NCBI GenBank assembly: GCA_020284085.1
Contig: JACEVL010000163.1
Coordinates: forward strand, 2,388,761 to 2,452,760
DNA: 64,000 bases
Reading direction: 5' to 3'
From: Aporrectodea caliginosa
Lineage: Eukaryota > Annelida > Clitellata > Crassiclitellata > Lumbricidae
The notes under the pieces are model-generated. The model did not search any database. It saw only the letters and a list, made by a program, of their open reading frames with translations, and was not told where the DNA came from. Shown piece after piece: positions 20,201 to 29,567 of the stretch; the first letter of the stretch is position 1, and each line of letters begins with the position of its first letter. The position numbers and the translations under genes are program-made.

Positions 20201-21842
20201 TACAATGTCAGATTAGCCTATATCAGCCTATATGATGAATGATAATGGAAGCAACATGAGCGGCCAGTGTTACAAAGGCGCACAAGCAGCTATCAAGAGA
20301 TATATTGGCAATTTATTCGCATGTGCTTGTCACAGCTTAAATCTGTGTGTCGTACATGCCGCCAATTTAATGTTGTCCAGAGGTGATATATCCTTTATCG
20401 GTGTGGTAGGCCTATAGTAGAAGACGTATAACTTATTTAGCTGTAGTCCTCAAATGTGGAGAATTTTGAAAGAAAATGTCAGCTGTTCTTTTCATAGCAT
20501 GTCGGACACATGTTGAACAGCCAGGATTGACAGTGTTGAACCTGTTGCATCACGTCTTCCTAGTTTAAAGAAATGCATCGAAGTCGTCCAGAATCTAAAT
20601 CAGACAGCAGAGACGCGATCGAATCGCAAATGCAATGAAAGCCTATTTTTAAATTCATTTTGAGTGCATCGTCCTCGCCCCAGAATTTTGTTCAAAGTCC
20701 TCACAAGCATTAACTACAGAAACACAAATTATTCTGCAAACCAGAGAGAGCAGTCAGCGACTTCAGATGTAGAGGCTGAAAATTTGAAGAGCCTGATCGA
20801 TGATTTCAGACAATTGAGCGACAGATGGGATGCGATTTTGACCGAGTGTAAAACTGTTGCTGAAAACCTTGATTTCGTTGTCTGTCGTTGTCTGTCGTTG
20901 TCTGTCGTTGTCTGTCGTTGTCTGTCGTTGTCTGTCGTTGTCTGTCGTTGTCTGTCGTTGTCTGTCGTTGTCTGTCGTCGTCTGTCGTCGTCTGTCGTTG
21001 TCTGTCGTTGTCTGTCGTTGTCTGTCGTTGTCTGTCGTCTGTCGTCGTCTGTCGTTGTCTGTCGTTGTCTGTCGTTGTCTGTCGTTGTCTGTCGTTGTCT
21101 GTCGTTGTCTGTCGTCGTCTGTCGTTGTCTGTCGTTGTCTGTCGTTGTCTGTCGTTGTCTGTCGTTGTCTGTCGTTGTCTGTCGTTGTCTGTCGTTGTCT
21201 GTCGTTGTCTGTCGTTGTCTGTCGTTGTCTGTCGTTGTCTGTCGTTGTCTGTCGTTGTCTGTCGTCGTCTGTCGTCGTCTGTCGTTGTCTGTCGTTGTCT
21301 GTCGTCGTCTGTCGTCGTCTGTCGTCGTCTGTCGTTGTCTGTCGTTGTCTGTCGTTGTCTGTCGTTGTCTGTCGTTGTCTGTCGTTGTCTGTCGTTGTCT
21401 GTCGTTGTCTGTCGTCGTCTGTCGTCGTCTGTCGTCGTCTGTCGTTGTCTGTCGTTGTCTGTCGTTGTCTGTCGTTGTCTGTCGTTGTCTGTCGTCGTCT
21501 GTCGTCGTCTGTCGTTGTCTGTCGTTGTCTGTCGTTGTCTGTCGTTGTCTGTCGTTGTCTGTCGTTGTCTGTCGTTGTGTTGATCGTTGTGTTGATGTGA
21601 TTGATTGATGATTGTGTGGCTGAAGAGACGAAACGAGGTCCTCTCGAGCCTCCCATTCCTCGATATGATGGCTTCATTCCACGCGTCTGGACGACGGAAG
21701 CCGGCCTTGGCAAGAGATACCACGAAATGACGAAGAACGGACTGGCAGACTTCCGCCACGAAGTTGGACGACATTTCGACATCCTTCAACAGCCGATCGT
21801 CGATCCACAGAGGTAAACAGAGATAGCCAAACGTACAGATAG

Positions 21843-21876
<34 letters not shown>

Positions 21877-24800
21877 AGACACAGACATGGTAGGCAGAGG
21901 CATGGTAGCCATTTAGAAACGCTTAACTGGAGCTGCTGAAGGCAGAGAGCGAAATGTTTTCAGTCGAAAAATAAGTCTTCCCTGGTTTACGATGATGGTC
22001 TGAATGTCCAATCATTTCCGTCATCACTGGTCGTTTTGATCTGGCGATGAGTTTAGAAGTTTGTAAAATAATATCTCTGGTGGCCTTGCGTCTCACCTAT
22101 CGTTATATTTGTATAGCTATATACACGTGGGATTGGCCGGGAAAAGCAGTGGCCCGTGGCGAAGGCGGCTATTGTGAGCTACTTCAGAAAGGGCAGGATA
22201 GAATGAGTGGAACAGATCGAGGCTGTGAGCTAACCTTCTGGGTTTTGACTGTCCAGCTGTCCTTGTATTTTGACTGTCCAGCTGTCCTTGTGTTTTGACT
22301 GTCCAGCTGTCCTTGTGTTTTGACTGTCCAGCTGTCCTTGTGTTTTGACTGTCCAGCTGTCCTTCGAGTGTTCCTGAACCTTCGACGTCGGCATCGAAAC
22401 GAATGTATGTACCAGACGGAATGATTCCAAAGTACATTGGATATGTACCGAGTAAGTATCGAATTCATGCGACGGTTGGTCCCCAGTTGGTCATAACCAG
22501 GTACACGTAGGAGCATTTCTACGAGTAGTAAATAGTAATTTCTATGAGTAATTAGTCATTTCTATGAGTAAATAGTAATTTCTATGAGTAATTAGTAATT
22601 TCTATGAGTAATTAGTAATTTCGATGAGTAATTAGTAATTTATATGAGTAATTAGTAATTTCTATGAGTAATTAGTAATTTATATGAGCAATTAGTAATT
22701 TCTATGAGTAATTAGTAATTTCTATGAGTAATTAGTAATTTCTATGAGTAAATAGTAATTTCTATGAGTAATTAGTAATTTCTATGAGTAAATAGTAATT
22801 TCTATGAGTAATTAGTTATTTCTATGAGTAATTAGTAATTTCTATGAGTAATTAGTAATTTCTATGAGTAATTAGTAATTTCTATGAGTAATTAGTAATT
22901 TCTATGAGTAAATAGTAATTTCTATGAGTAATTAGTAATTTCTATGAGTAATTAGTAATTTCTATGAGTAATTAGTAATTTCTATGAGTAATTAGTAATT
23001 TCTATGAGTAATTAGTAATTTCTATGAGTAATTTCTATGAGTAATTAGTAATTTCTATGAGTAATTAGTAATTTCTATGAGTAATTAGTAATTTCTATGA
23101 GTAAATAGTAATTTCTATGAGTAAATAGTAATTTCTATGAGTAATTAGTAATTTCTATGAGTAATTAGTAATTTCTATGAGTAATTCGGTGTCACTCTGC
23201 AATAATATTCCAATTAGCATTATTGACTGAGGGAGAAGAATTTCGCAAAATAATGCTAACGTAATTATTGTAATATTATTATTATTCTGGAATGCACAGA
23301 ATAGAATGTCGTCTTTCTATTTGATAATAACGGATAAACTTCGACCTTAACTGCAGAAATGAAAATGTCGCCAAACTATGTAAACCGCGTAGATCTTTTC
23401 GTTCATCTATCTCCAAAAACGTGCGAAAGCAATTAAATTAGAGTTTGATTTGTACAGGCGAAGATTCGTGTCATATTTCTCTTAAATAGTCATTGGCCTA
23501 ATTACTAGTTAGGCTGTTAATTGTAATTAGTATAATGCTATTAATTGTAATTAGTATAATGCTATTAACTGTAATTAGTATAATGCTATTAATTGTAATT
23601 AGTATAATGCTAATAATTGTAATTAGTATAATGCTAATAATTGTAATTAGTATAATGCTATTAATTGTAATTAGTATAATGCTATTAATTGTAATTAGTA
23701 TAATGCTATTAATTGTAATTAGTATAATGCTATTAATTGTAATTAGTATTATGCTATTAATTGTAATTAGTATAATGCTAATAAGTGTAATTAGTATAAT
23801 GCTATTAATTGTAATTAGTATAATGCTATTAATTGTAATTAGTATAATGCTATTAATTGTAATTAGTATAATGCTAATAAGTGTAATTAGTATAATGCTA
23901 ATAATTGTAATTAGTATAATGCTATTAATTGTAATTAGTATAATGCTATTAATTGTAATTAGTATAATGCTATTAATTGTAATTAGTATAATGCTATTAA
24001 TTGTAATTAGTATAATACTATTAATTGTAATTAGCATAATGCTATTAATTGTAATTAGTATAATGCTATTAATTGTAATTAGTATAATGCTATTAATTGT
24101 AATTGGTATAATGCTATTAATTGTAATTAGTATAATGCTATTAATTGTAATTAGTATAATGCTATTAATTGTAATTAGTATAATGCTAATAAGTGTAATT
24201 AGTATAATGCTATTAATTGTAATTAGTATAATGCTATTAATTGTAATTAGTATAATGCTATTAATTGTAATTAGTATAATGCTGATAAGTGTAATTAGCA
24301 TAATGCTATTAATTGTAATTAGTATAATGCTATTAATTGTAATTAGCATAATGCTATTAATTGTAATTAGTATAATGCTATTAATTGTAATTAGTATAAT
24401 GCTATTAATTGTAATTAGTATAATGCTATTAATTGTAATTAGTATAATGCTATTAATTGTAATTAGTATAATGCTAATAAGTGTAATTAGTATAATGCTA
24501 TTAATTGTAATTAGTATAATGCTATTAATTGTAATTAGTATAATGCTATTAATTGTAATTAGTATAATGCTGATAAGTGTAATTAGCATAATGCTATTAA
24601 TTGTAATTAGTATAATGCTATTAATTGTAATTAGTATAATGCTATTAATTGTAATTAGTATAATGCTATTAATTGTAATTAGTATAATGCTAATAATAGT
24701 AATTAGTATAATGCTAATAATTGTAATTAGTATAATGCTATTAATTGTAATTAGTATAATACTATTAATTGTAATTAGCATAATGCTATTAATTGTAATT

Positions 24801-25609
24801 AGTATAATGCTATTAATTGTAATTAAGTATAATGCTATTAATTGTAATTAGTATAATGCTATTAATTGTAATTAGTATAATACTATTATTTGTAATTAGT
24901 ATAATGCTAATAAGTGTAATTAGCATAATGCTATTAATTGTAATTAGTATAATGCTATTAATTGTAATTAGTATAATGCTATTAATTGTAATTAGTATAA
25001 TGCTATTAATTGTAATTAGTATAATGCTATTAATTGTAATTAGTATAATGCTAATAATAGTAATTAGTATAATGCTAATAATAGTAATTAGTATAATGCT
25101 ATTAATTGTAATTAGTATAATGCTATTAATTGTAATTAGCATAATGCTATTAATTGTAATTTGTATAATGCTATTAATTGTAATTAGTATAATGCTATTA
25201 ATTGTAATTAGTATAATGCTATTAATTGTAATTAGCATAATGCTATTATTAATTGTAATTAGTATAATGCTATTAATTGTAATTAGTATAATGCTATTAA
25301 TTGTAATTAGTATAATGCTATTAATTGTAATTAGTATACTGCTATTAATTGTAATTAGTATAATGCTAATAAGTGTAATTAGCATAATGCCAAGTCGTCG
25401 TCGTTGTATCTGTGCTGATGACATGATGTACATTGTACAGTAGTCGATTGTTTTCCTGTCTTCGTCGTCTTTCTTCAGCTAGGAAATTCGACTTCGGAAA
25501 GACTTATGGCGATTCGACGAGGTCTTTGGAGGTCTGCTACCATGACAGAGATTGTTACGGAGACTACGTGACAGCCAGAGGGTTACGACCGACTCAGGTC
25601 ATCTCCTAG
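14947..25609 (+). CDS. SPMIP5: Axonemal microtubule inner protein, CIMIP2/FAM166-SPMIP5/C10orf82-like (join 14947-15035, 16476-16551, 17595-17721, 19519-19746, 21626-21812, 22357-22451, 25479-25609)
   Basis: Seven exons join in perfect phase into a 310-residue protein with a stop. Four copies of the FAM166-type motif (G-Y/F-x-G-Y/F-x-P followed by a K/R-F-x-x-G-K-x-Y element) are visible: GYLGYSPQLKYNSGKTYG, GYSGDIPRRLFHFGKSY, RYDGFIPRVWTTEAGLGKRY and KYIGYVPTRKFDFGKTYG. The centre (FKRQM...LNTYRDTHPLL and EPPIPRYDGFIP...KRYHEMTKNGLADF) resembles human C10orf82/SPMIP5 as I remember it (EPPIPGWAGYLP...TRYTVMAKNCYKDF). Such proteins sit inside the lumen of ciliary and sperm doublet microtubules. 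Compared with SPMIP5 this gene has extra repeats at both ends, as in CIMIP2B, so an older four-repeat architecture is likely. The symbol is by similarity only; CIMIP2 is the alternative. Confidence 0.85.
15195..15345. repeat. ~45-bp imperfect tandem repeat, 3 copies
   Basis: Three copies centred on TTTAATCTAGAA and TTAGGGAATTGGTCGAATAA, in intron 1 of the microtubule inner protein gene. The rest of 15346-15690 is AT-rich without recognisable features. Confidence 0.75.
15690..16200 (-). pseudogene. Degenerate Mutator-like (MULE) transposase fragment
   Basis: The - strand reads FKVAYSTFANAFGVKLRNMV, then RPIKVLVALAFVPNRDKYKA and FFPDVQPLLSDFE (16170-15960). This matches the MULE domain layout (F-K-V..., a hydrophobic strand with P-V-x-x-A-L, a Y, then a catalytic-like D-F-E). 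The frame then shifts, and the remainder down to 15693 is not aligned. No terminal repeats were found around it. Confidence 0.5.
16476..16551 (+). CDS. SPMIP5: Microtubule inner protein, exon 2
   Basis: The exon encodes GYLGYSPQLKYNSGKTYGQH followed by THDLAM. The acceptor is TTCTTTGTAG (16466-16475) and the donor GTATGC (16552). It ends in phase 0 and carries the first FAM166-type repeat. Confidence 0.85.
17080..17418. repeat. (GA)n followed by (TCC)n microsatellites
   Basis: GA-rich AGAGACAGGGACAG variants turn into pure (GA)n at 17193-17258. After a 70-bp unique stretch, (TCC)n follows at 17330-17418. All of this is intronic. Confidence 0.9.
17595..17721 (+). CDS. SPMIP5: Microtubule inner protein, exon 3
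   Basis: The exon encodes ASYDFVHSPNPSDPPFVARP, then KNELPEPNGDNKYTKNMVSG and YSG. The acceptor is GATTGTAG (17587-17594) and the donor G|GTCAGC (17722), phase 1. The exon was placed because exon 4 needs one extra base upstream; with it the GYSGDIP repeat is restored exactly. Confidence 0.82.
17819..17881. repeat. (TA)n microsatellite
   Basis: An alternating TA run with two GATATATATG interruptions, intronic. Confidence 0.9.
18090..18663. repeat. Long (GAA)n triplet array, about 190 repeats
   Basis: Essentially pure GAA/AAG for about 574 bp, with one phase slip (GAAGAGAAGAAG near 18393). It sits in the intron between exons 3 and 4 of the microtubule inner protein gene. Long intronic GAA-TTC tracts are known to form triplex DNA and to impede transcription, as in human FXN. 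Its true length may differ from the assembly. Confidence 0.97.
18661..18950. repeat. Direct duplication of ~110 bp next to the GAA array
   Basis: GGGGATGTG(A)CCCCTCCC, then TATTTAAAATTTTTGAATTT and CCACACT(G/A)TAATGGT occur at 18662 and again at 18837. Both copies end near CTGTCACTCGTAGCTT. They may be parts of a mobile element that ends near 19060 (CTCCGCCCCTG). Confidence 0.75.
19185..19490 (+). mobile_element. 3' fragment of a non-LTR retrotransposon (LINE)
   Basis: The + strand encodes VVPHDRTAIRQHRAFSIVGA, SVWNGLPSDLRSLPRNL and LKTFLFDRAWVGSAS, the conserved segment at the C-terminus of Jockey/CR1-like RT proteins. The 3' end GGGGCGCTATATAAAT is followed by a (TAGA)n tail to 19490. It lies immediately upstream of exon 4 of the microtubule inner protein gene. 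Confidence 0.75.
19519..19746 (+). CDS. SPMIP5: Microtubule inner protein, exon 4
   Basis: The exon encodes DIPRRLFHFGKSYRPECEIC, IDEHMTNFKRQMDHEDDLRR, and LNTYRDTHPLLPVLA. The acceptor is TTTCGTGCAG (19509-19518) and the donor G|GTAGTA (19747). Phase 1 in and phase 1 out. It carries repeat 2 and the segment most similar to the first half of SPMIP5. Confidence 0.88.
19851..20875 (+). pseudogene. Degenerate hAT-type transposase (ZMYM1/ZNF862-like)
   Basis: Fragments in order: DNGSNMSGQCYKGAQAAIKR, ACHSLNLCVVHAANLML, then after stops/frameshifts SCSFHSMSDTC and ARIDSVEPVASRLPSLKKCI, then FKVLTSINYRNTNYSANQRE and DDFRQLSDRWDAILTECKTV. These are typical of hAT-family transposase-derived proteins related to ZMYM1/TTF-type genes. 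A candidate left end, CAGGGCCGAGGAG, is at 19851. The right end is missing; the 10-bp array starts where the coding similarity stops. It is dead, with several stops. Confidence 0.7.
20876..21582. repeat. 10-bp tandem array (TCTGTCGTTG)n, about 70 copies
   Basis: A 10-bp unit TCTGTCGTTG with TCTGTCGTCG variants, with one shortened unit near 21035. It is open in all frames on both strands because the unit lacks stops. It ends about 43 bases before the acceptor of exon 5 of the microtubule inner protein gene and makes up its upstream pyrimidine-rich region. Confidence 0.95.
21626..21812 (+). CDS. SPMIP5: Microtubule inner protein, exon 5
   Basis: The exon encodes ETKRGPLEPPIPRYDGFIPR, VWTTEAGLGKRYHEMTKNGL and FDILQQPIVDPQ. 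The acceptor is GGCTGAAG (21618-21625) and the donor GTAAAC (21813). Phase 1 in, phase 2 out. It carries repeat 3 and the best SPMIP5 match (EPPIP...G...RY...M.KN...DF). A (CA)n run follows at 21844-21873. Confidence 0.88.
22243..22367. repeat. 25-bp tandem repeat containing five copies of a splice acceptor
   Basis: Five copies of a 25-bp unit, TTTTGACTGTCCAG followed by CTGTCCTTGTG, start at 22243, 22268, 22293, 22318 and 22343. Each contains the pyrimidine tract and CCAG of an acceptor, with AG ending at 22256, 22281, 22306, 22331 and 22356. Only the fifth gives an open frame into exon 6: the copy three units upstream keeps the phase but reads into TGA, and the others change phase. Confidence 0.88.
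22357..22451 (+). CDS. SPMIP5: Microtubule inner protein, exon 6
   Basis: The exon encodes CPSSVPEPSTSASKRMYVPD then GMIPKYIGYVP. The acceptor is CTGTCCAG (22349-22356), the last of the tandem copies. The donor is GTAAGT (22452). Phase 2 in, phase 1 out. It begins the fourth repeat. Confidence 0.85.
22515..23187. repeat. 20-bp tandem array (TTTCTATGAGTAATTAGTAA)n
   Basis: About 33 copies of a 20-bp AT-rich unit with AAATAGTAA and TATATGAG variants, and one truncated unit near 23028. It lies in the intron between exons 6 and 7. The 23188-23516 stretch after it is plain AT-rich intron. Confidence 0.95.
23517..25390. repeat. 1.9 kb tandem array, 24-bp unit, about 78 copies
   Basis: The unit contains GTAATTAGTATAATGCTATT and reads M-L-L-I-V-I-S-I on the +. 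Variants GCTAATAAGTGT and TTAGCATAATG recur at regular intervals, and a 72-bp-scale higher-order pattern is visible. It occupies most of the last intron of the microtubule inner protein gene and ends about 90 bases before exon 7. Confidence 0.95.
25479..25609 (+). CDS. SPMIP5: Microtubule inner protein, exon 7 (end)
   Basis: After two bases completing Thr, the exon encodes RKFDFGKTYGDSTRSLEVCY, then HDRDCYGDYVTARGLRPTQV, IS and TAG at 25607. The acceptor is TTTCTTCAG (25470-25478). It completes the fourth FAM166-type repeat. A (GGAC)n run starts 2 bases after the stop codon. Confidence 0.87.
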
Positions 25610-26240
25610 GGCGGACGGACGGACGGACGGACGGGGGCGGTGCCATGGCAACACAACAACTGACCGTCCGTCCCTCATCGCAGCTGCTCTTCTTCATTCG
25701 CCCCATATACAGCGAAATCCATTTCGTTGGCCTTATTACAATAATTACTGCTTTACAATTGCACAGAACATCGATTATTAGCGGAACCTTTGTTGAGAAC
25801 TTTGACGCTGTTTTTAAGGACTCTAAAGTATCCAGTATAATGCCTAATTATGCAAGGTTTTAGTATTAATTAATCCTTTTGTTAATCGTATGGAAACTCT
25901 GATTTTTTTACAAGTATTCGTTGGCCATTTCAGACGGTACCTGACATCCAATAGAACATTATTATATGATATGTCATCGTCCAGTTGACATATTTTTTCT
26001 ACTCCTCAAATGCCATTTTTAAGTACTTTTTAGTCTGTTAACCTGTGAAGACGTAAGATTCGGAATTGTAATCTATCTATCAAACCGAATTAATTAATTA
26101 ATTCTCAGGTCGTCCATTTTCTTAAAACTAGTCTCGTAATTGAGTTGCAATGCCTTGTACGTCTCTTAAAATCTCATAACTCACATTATTTAGGAGATTT
26201 CTATAAATCTGTTTGTTCTTGAGTGCGTATAACATTACGA
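25610..26240. other. 3' flank of the microtubule inner protein gene
   Basis: A short (GGAC)n at 25611-25636 is followed by AT-rich sequence without recognisable genes or element ends. No clear AATAAA was seen close to the stop codon. Confidence 0.5.
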
Positions 26241-26568
26241 TAGTGGGGTCCGAGAGCTGTCAATATAGCCAAAATATTTCACATCTGGTAACCTTTGGTT
26301 CCAGATAGTACATGGGTAGGCGAGTCCAAAAAGCCCGGGACACAAATTTTTACGGCCCTCTAGCGGATATAGCAGCCATTTACAAAATGGCCGACAAAAA
26401 TACATAATTATTGTTCAATATCTCAGCTTCTAATTCACTTGGAATCGTGATCTTGGTGTCTAAACATACATATTCTTAACCGTAACCCTAACCCTACACC
26501 CTAGCAACTTCTTAAGCTCGACTTCGCTCTTCTTGCAAAAACTTTTCCATCTTTCACCTTCTCGTCCA

Positions 26569-26769
26569 GTGTCCGTGATCTAGGCGTTGACCTTGACAGC
26601 ACACTCATCTTCTCAGAACACATCCAGAATCTCACCCGTTCCTGCTACTTCCACCAGAGACGTCTGAGAACAATTCGACGTTTTGTCTCCTCCTGGGTCT
26701 TTACGTCTACATGTATAGTCCATGCCTTTATCTGCTTCCATGTTGAATACTGCAACTCTCTTTTTGCAG
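26569..26769 (+). mobile_element. LINE RT C-terminal fragment
   Basis: The + strand encodes VRDLGVDLDSTLIFSEHIQN, then RTIRRFVSS and FHVEYCNSLFAG. The V-R-D-L-G-V motif and the Y-C-N-S-L are standard for the region after the RT palm in Jockey/CR1-like elements. It differs from the copy at 27331, so it is a separate insertion. Confidence 0.65.
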
Positions 26770-27330
26770 GAAAGACTGATCATAACCACACACCACAAGG
26801 ACGCGCACTCAGCCAAGGGACACAACTGGACTTGGATGGGTCCAGAGTTTAACGGTAGCTTATGACAGCATAGGCCGTTGCCGCCGACAAAGATTATTTC
26901 TGGCATATTACAGCTCTACAACTGGACTTGCTACTTGTACTCAGGAAGAAGCTGATACAAGGATTTTCCTGCATGTCTCCGATGCTGCCAAACATCGCTA
27001 TCGTAAAATGATGATACATGTATGTTCAGTTGACTGTCATGTTTGGGCACAGATGTTTGTAGCTGTTCTCAAACTACCATGTACGGGTGATTGGGGTGGC
27101 TGCAAACGCTTAAAGGACGCTGGGAGGCGAAGTGGACAACACTTCCCGAAGCGTCTCATACCTGTCATAAACTGCTCAGATGTGGCTGCGAGAATAGCTG
27201 TAGGGGACAGTGCAAATTAATGAGTGAAAGCTGCTCTACAGTGTACTGGTCTCTGCCTGTGTGACCGTGAATGACGTGGACGATGTATCACAGTTGATTT
27301 TCAAACTAAGGGGAATCCTCACCTTCCCCT

Positions 27331-28033
27331 GTGACCGTCGTCCGCGATCTCGGCGTCACGCTAGAATCAGACCTGTCCATGAGAAGTCATGTGGCGCGAA
27401 TCGTTGGCTGCTGCTTTCGTCAGCTCCGTCTCCTGAGAGGCTGCATCAGGTCATTGCCTTTCGAGGCTGCGAGAGCGGCCGTTGCCGCCTTTGTCACCTC
27501 TCAGGTTGACCGCTGCAACAGCCTACTGGTCGGTGCGCCCACGTGTCTCCTGGATTGCCTGCAGTCCGTTCTCAACGCTGCTGCAAAGCTGCTATGCAAC
27601 CGGAGGAAATATGATCATGTCACGCCGCTCCTCCGTGATGTTCTGCACTGGCTGCCAGTCTCTCTGCGTATTGAGTTCAAAATCTGTTTGTTTGTCTACA
27701 AGTCGCTTCATGGGGCCGCGCCTGAGTATTTGCGCGATTACTGCATCGAGACGCATTCTTCCGCCTCCGGGTTGCGACTCAGATCGCTCGAGAAAAGCGA
27801 TCGTCGCGTAAAACGGATGAAAACCCGTTTTGGCGATCGCGCTTTCTCGGCGGCTGGCCCCAGATGCTGGAACGGTCTTCCTCCTGCCCTGCGAGCGGCT
27901 AACACAGTTGACTCCTTCAAATCTGGACTCAAGACTTATTTGTTCTGTAAGGCCTACCCTGCTGTTAGTTGACTGTGAGGCGCCCTTGTAACGGCATGGC
28001 TGTGTTACGGCGCCATATAAATTGCCACTGTTA

Positions 28034-28084
<51 letters not shown>
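27331..28084 (+). mobile_element. 5'-truncated LINE with (TTA)n tail
   Basis: The + frame 27331-27972 is open for 213 codons: [20 protein letters not shown], then [32 protein letters not shown], and [20 protein letters not shown] to the stop. This is the C-terminal part of a Jockey/CR1-like ORF2 protein without the catalytic YADD. The 3' end CGCCATATAAATTGCCACTG is followed by (TTA)n. It is the same family as the - strand copy at 54166-55840, is nearly identical to it over the shared region, and lacks that copy's small deletion. Confidence 0.85.
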
Positions 28085-28085
<1 letters not shown>

Positions 28086-29019
28086 CGCAAATCATGTAAC
28101 TAGCTGCAAATCTTGTAGATAAGTGTCTGCAATGAATTCTATTGGAATCCTTGCCACTAAATATGTATGTTTAGACACAAAGATCGCCAAGTGAACTAGA
28201 AGCTGATATATTGAACAATTGGTATTTTGGTCGGACATTTTAGAAAATGGCTGCCAATTTCGTGTAGATTAGTGTTTGCAATTAATTCTATTGGAATCCG
28301 TGTCCTTAAATAAGAATGTTTAGACACCAAGATAACGATTCTAACTTTTCTAAGTGAACTAGAAGCTGAGATATTGACAAAGTTTTATTTTGATCGGCCA
28401 TTTTGGAAAATGGCTGCCAATTTCGTGTAGGTAGGCGTTTACAATTAGTTCTATTGGAATCCTTGCCCATGAATATGCATGTTTAGACACCAAGATCACG
28501 ATTCCAAGTGAATTAGAAGCTGAGATATTGAACAATATGTATTTTGGTCGGCCATTTTGTAAAATGGCTGCCATATCTGCTAGAGGGCCGTAAAAATTTG
28601 TGTCCCGGGTTTTTTTTTAACTCGCCTACCCATGTACTATCTGGAACCAAAGGGGCGCGTTGGTTACCAAATGTGAAACTTTTTTCAGCTCCCGTACCCC
28701 ACTACGAAAGTTTGCCTGATTGAGTGGGTAAGTGTTCCCCGCTACTGCAAATAGTCCATGGACGAGAGAGGCCCTGCTTAGAGGGGGGGGGGTCTAGCGC
28801 CGCCGACCAATTGACCGACAAAGGACTGCTGTCTTAAATCAGGGAGGACAGTGAAACCCCCCCCCCCCCTATGCCCATGCACATGTATATGTGTAGGCCT
28901 ATCTGAATTACGTGTATGGCGTTCTATAAAGAACCTCCAAAAGCCTTTCAAGAACCTTGACACGGTGTGGCTCCTCATGATCAAAGCGAACCGCCTTGTC
29001 CTTGGCCTTGTGTAATTTC

Positions 29020-29532
29020 CAGTGTGATTCTCGTTAACTATAACGATAACGAAATTGTTCGTTAACGAAAATAAAATGATTTCGTTAACGATAACTATAA
29101 CTAAAAAATATCATTAACTATAACTATAACTAAAATAACAATAACGTAAATTCATCTTTATTTTCGTTAATAAAAAAATATAAATAGTAAGTGCAACATG
29201 GATAATTCGACATAAATGACAACGAAAAATGCGATATTTTTATTATGCAATTTGTCAGTTACCTTGGAAACTCGTATTCATGAAGCTTCAACGGCTTTCA
29301 AAGCTCTGAGCAAATTGTGAAAACAGCGTGTTAATATGCACAATATTGCTTATGGCCTTAATTATTGTAACTAAGTAGTAACTAAAATTAACTAAAATAA
29401 AAATCCATTAACTATAACTAACTATAACTAAAATATAATACTAACTATAACTATAACTATAACGAAAATAAAAAACCATTAACTATAACTGTAACTATAA
29501 CTAAAATAAACTCTGTAAGGGGAATCACACTG
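29020..29532. mobile_element. hAT-like MITE with perfect 8-bp target duplication
   Basis: GTAATTTC occurs at 29012-29019 and 29533-29540. The ends are CAGTGTGATTC and its complement GAATCACACTG. The 513-bp interior is AT-rich and rich in TAACTATAAC/GTTAACGATAAC repeats, with no coding capacity. The terminal CAGTG and the 8-bp duplication fit the hAT superfamily. Confidence 0.87.
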
Positions 29533-29567
29533 GTAATTTCCACCTGGTCTTGTGTGCTTTCCTTGTC

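Larger units (their letters stand above)
26241..28704. mobile_element. Long-inverted-repeat DNA transposon remnant with EEADTR-type protein
   Basis: The ends are inverted over about 250 bp: TAGTGGGGT, then TTTCACATCTGGTAACC, TTGGTTCCAGATAGTACATG and GGTAGGCGAG at 26241-26335 match the complement of 28704-28610. The right arm carries three tandem subrepeats of ~150 bp, including GAAGCTGAGATATTGAACAA and TTCTATTGGAATCC (28100-28570). Inside, 26939-27065 encodes QEEADTRIFLHVSDAAKHRY then RKMMIHVCSVDCHVW, a remnant of a protein family found in the second long-TIR element (42853-45905). LINE fragments interrupt it at 26569 and 27331. Inactive. Confidence 0.72.

Noticed and set aside
20763..21912. 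TTDNDRQRQ-type long frames on the - strand
   Set aside because: Translation of the 10-bp array. The + strand here holds an hAT remnant and exon 5 of the microtubule inner protein gene.
23498..25443. Ile/Leu/Val-rich frames (MLLIVISI) that look like membrane proteins
   Set aside because: They are translations of a 24-bp AT-rich satellite inside the last intron of the microtubule inner protein gene.
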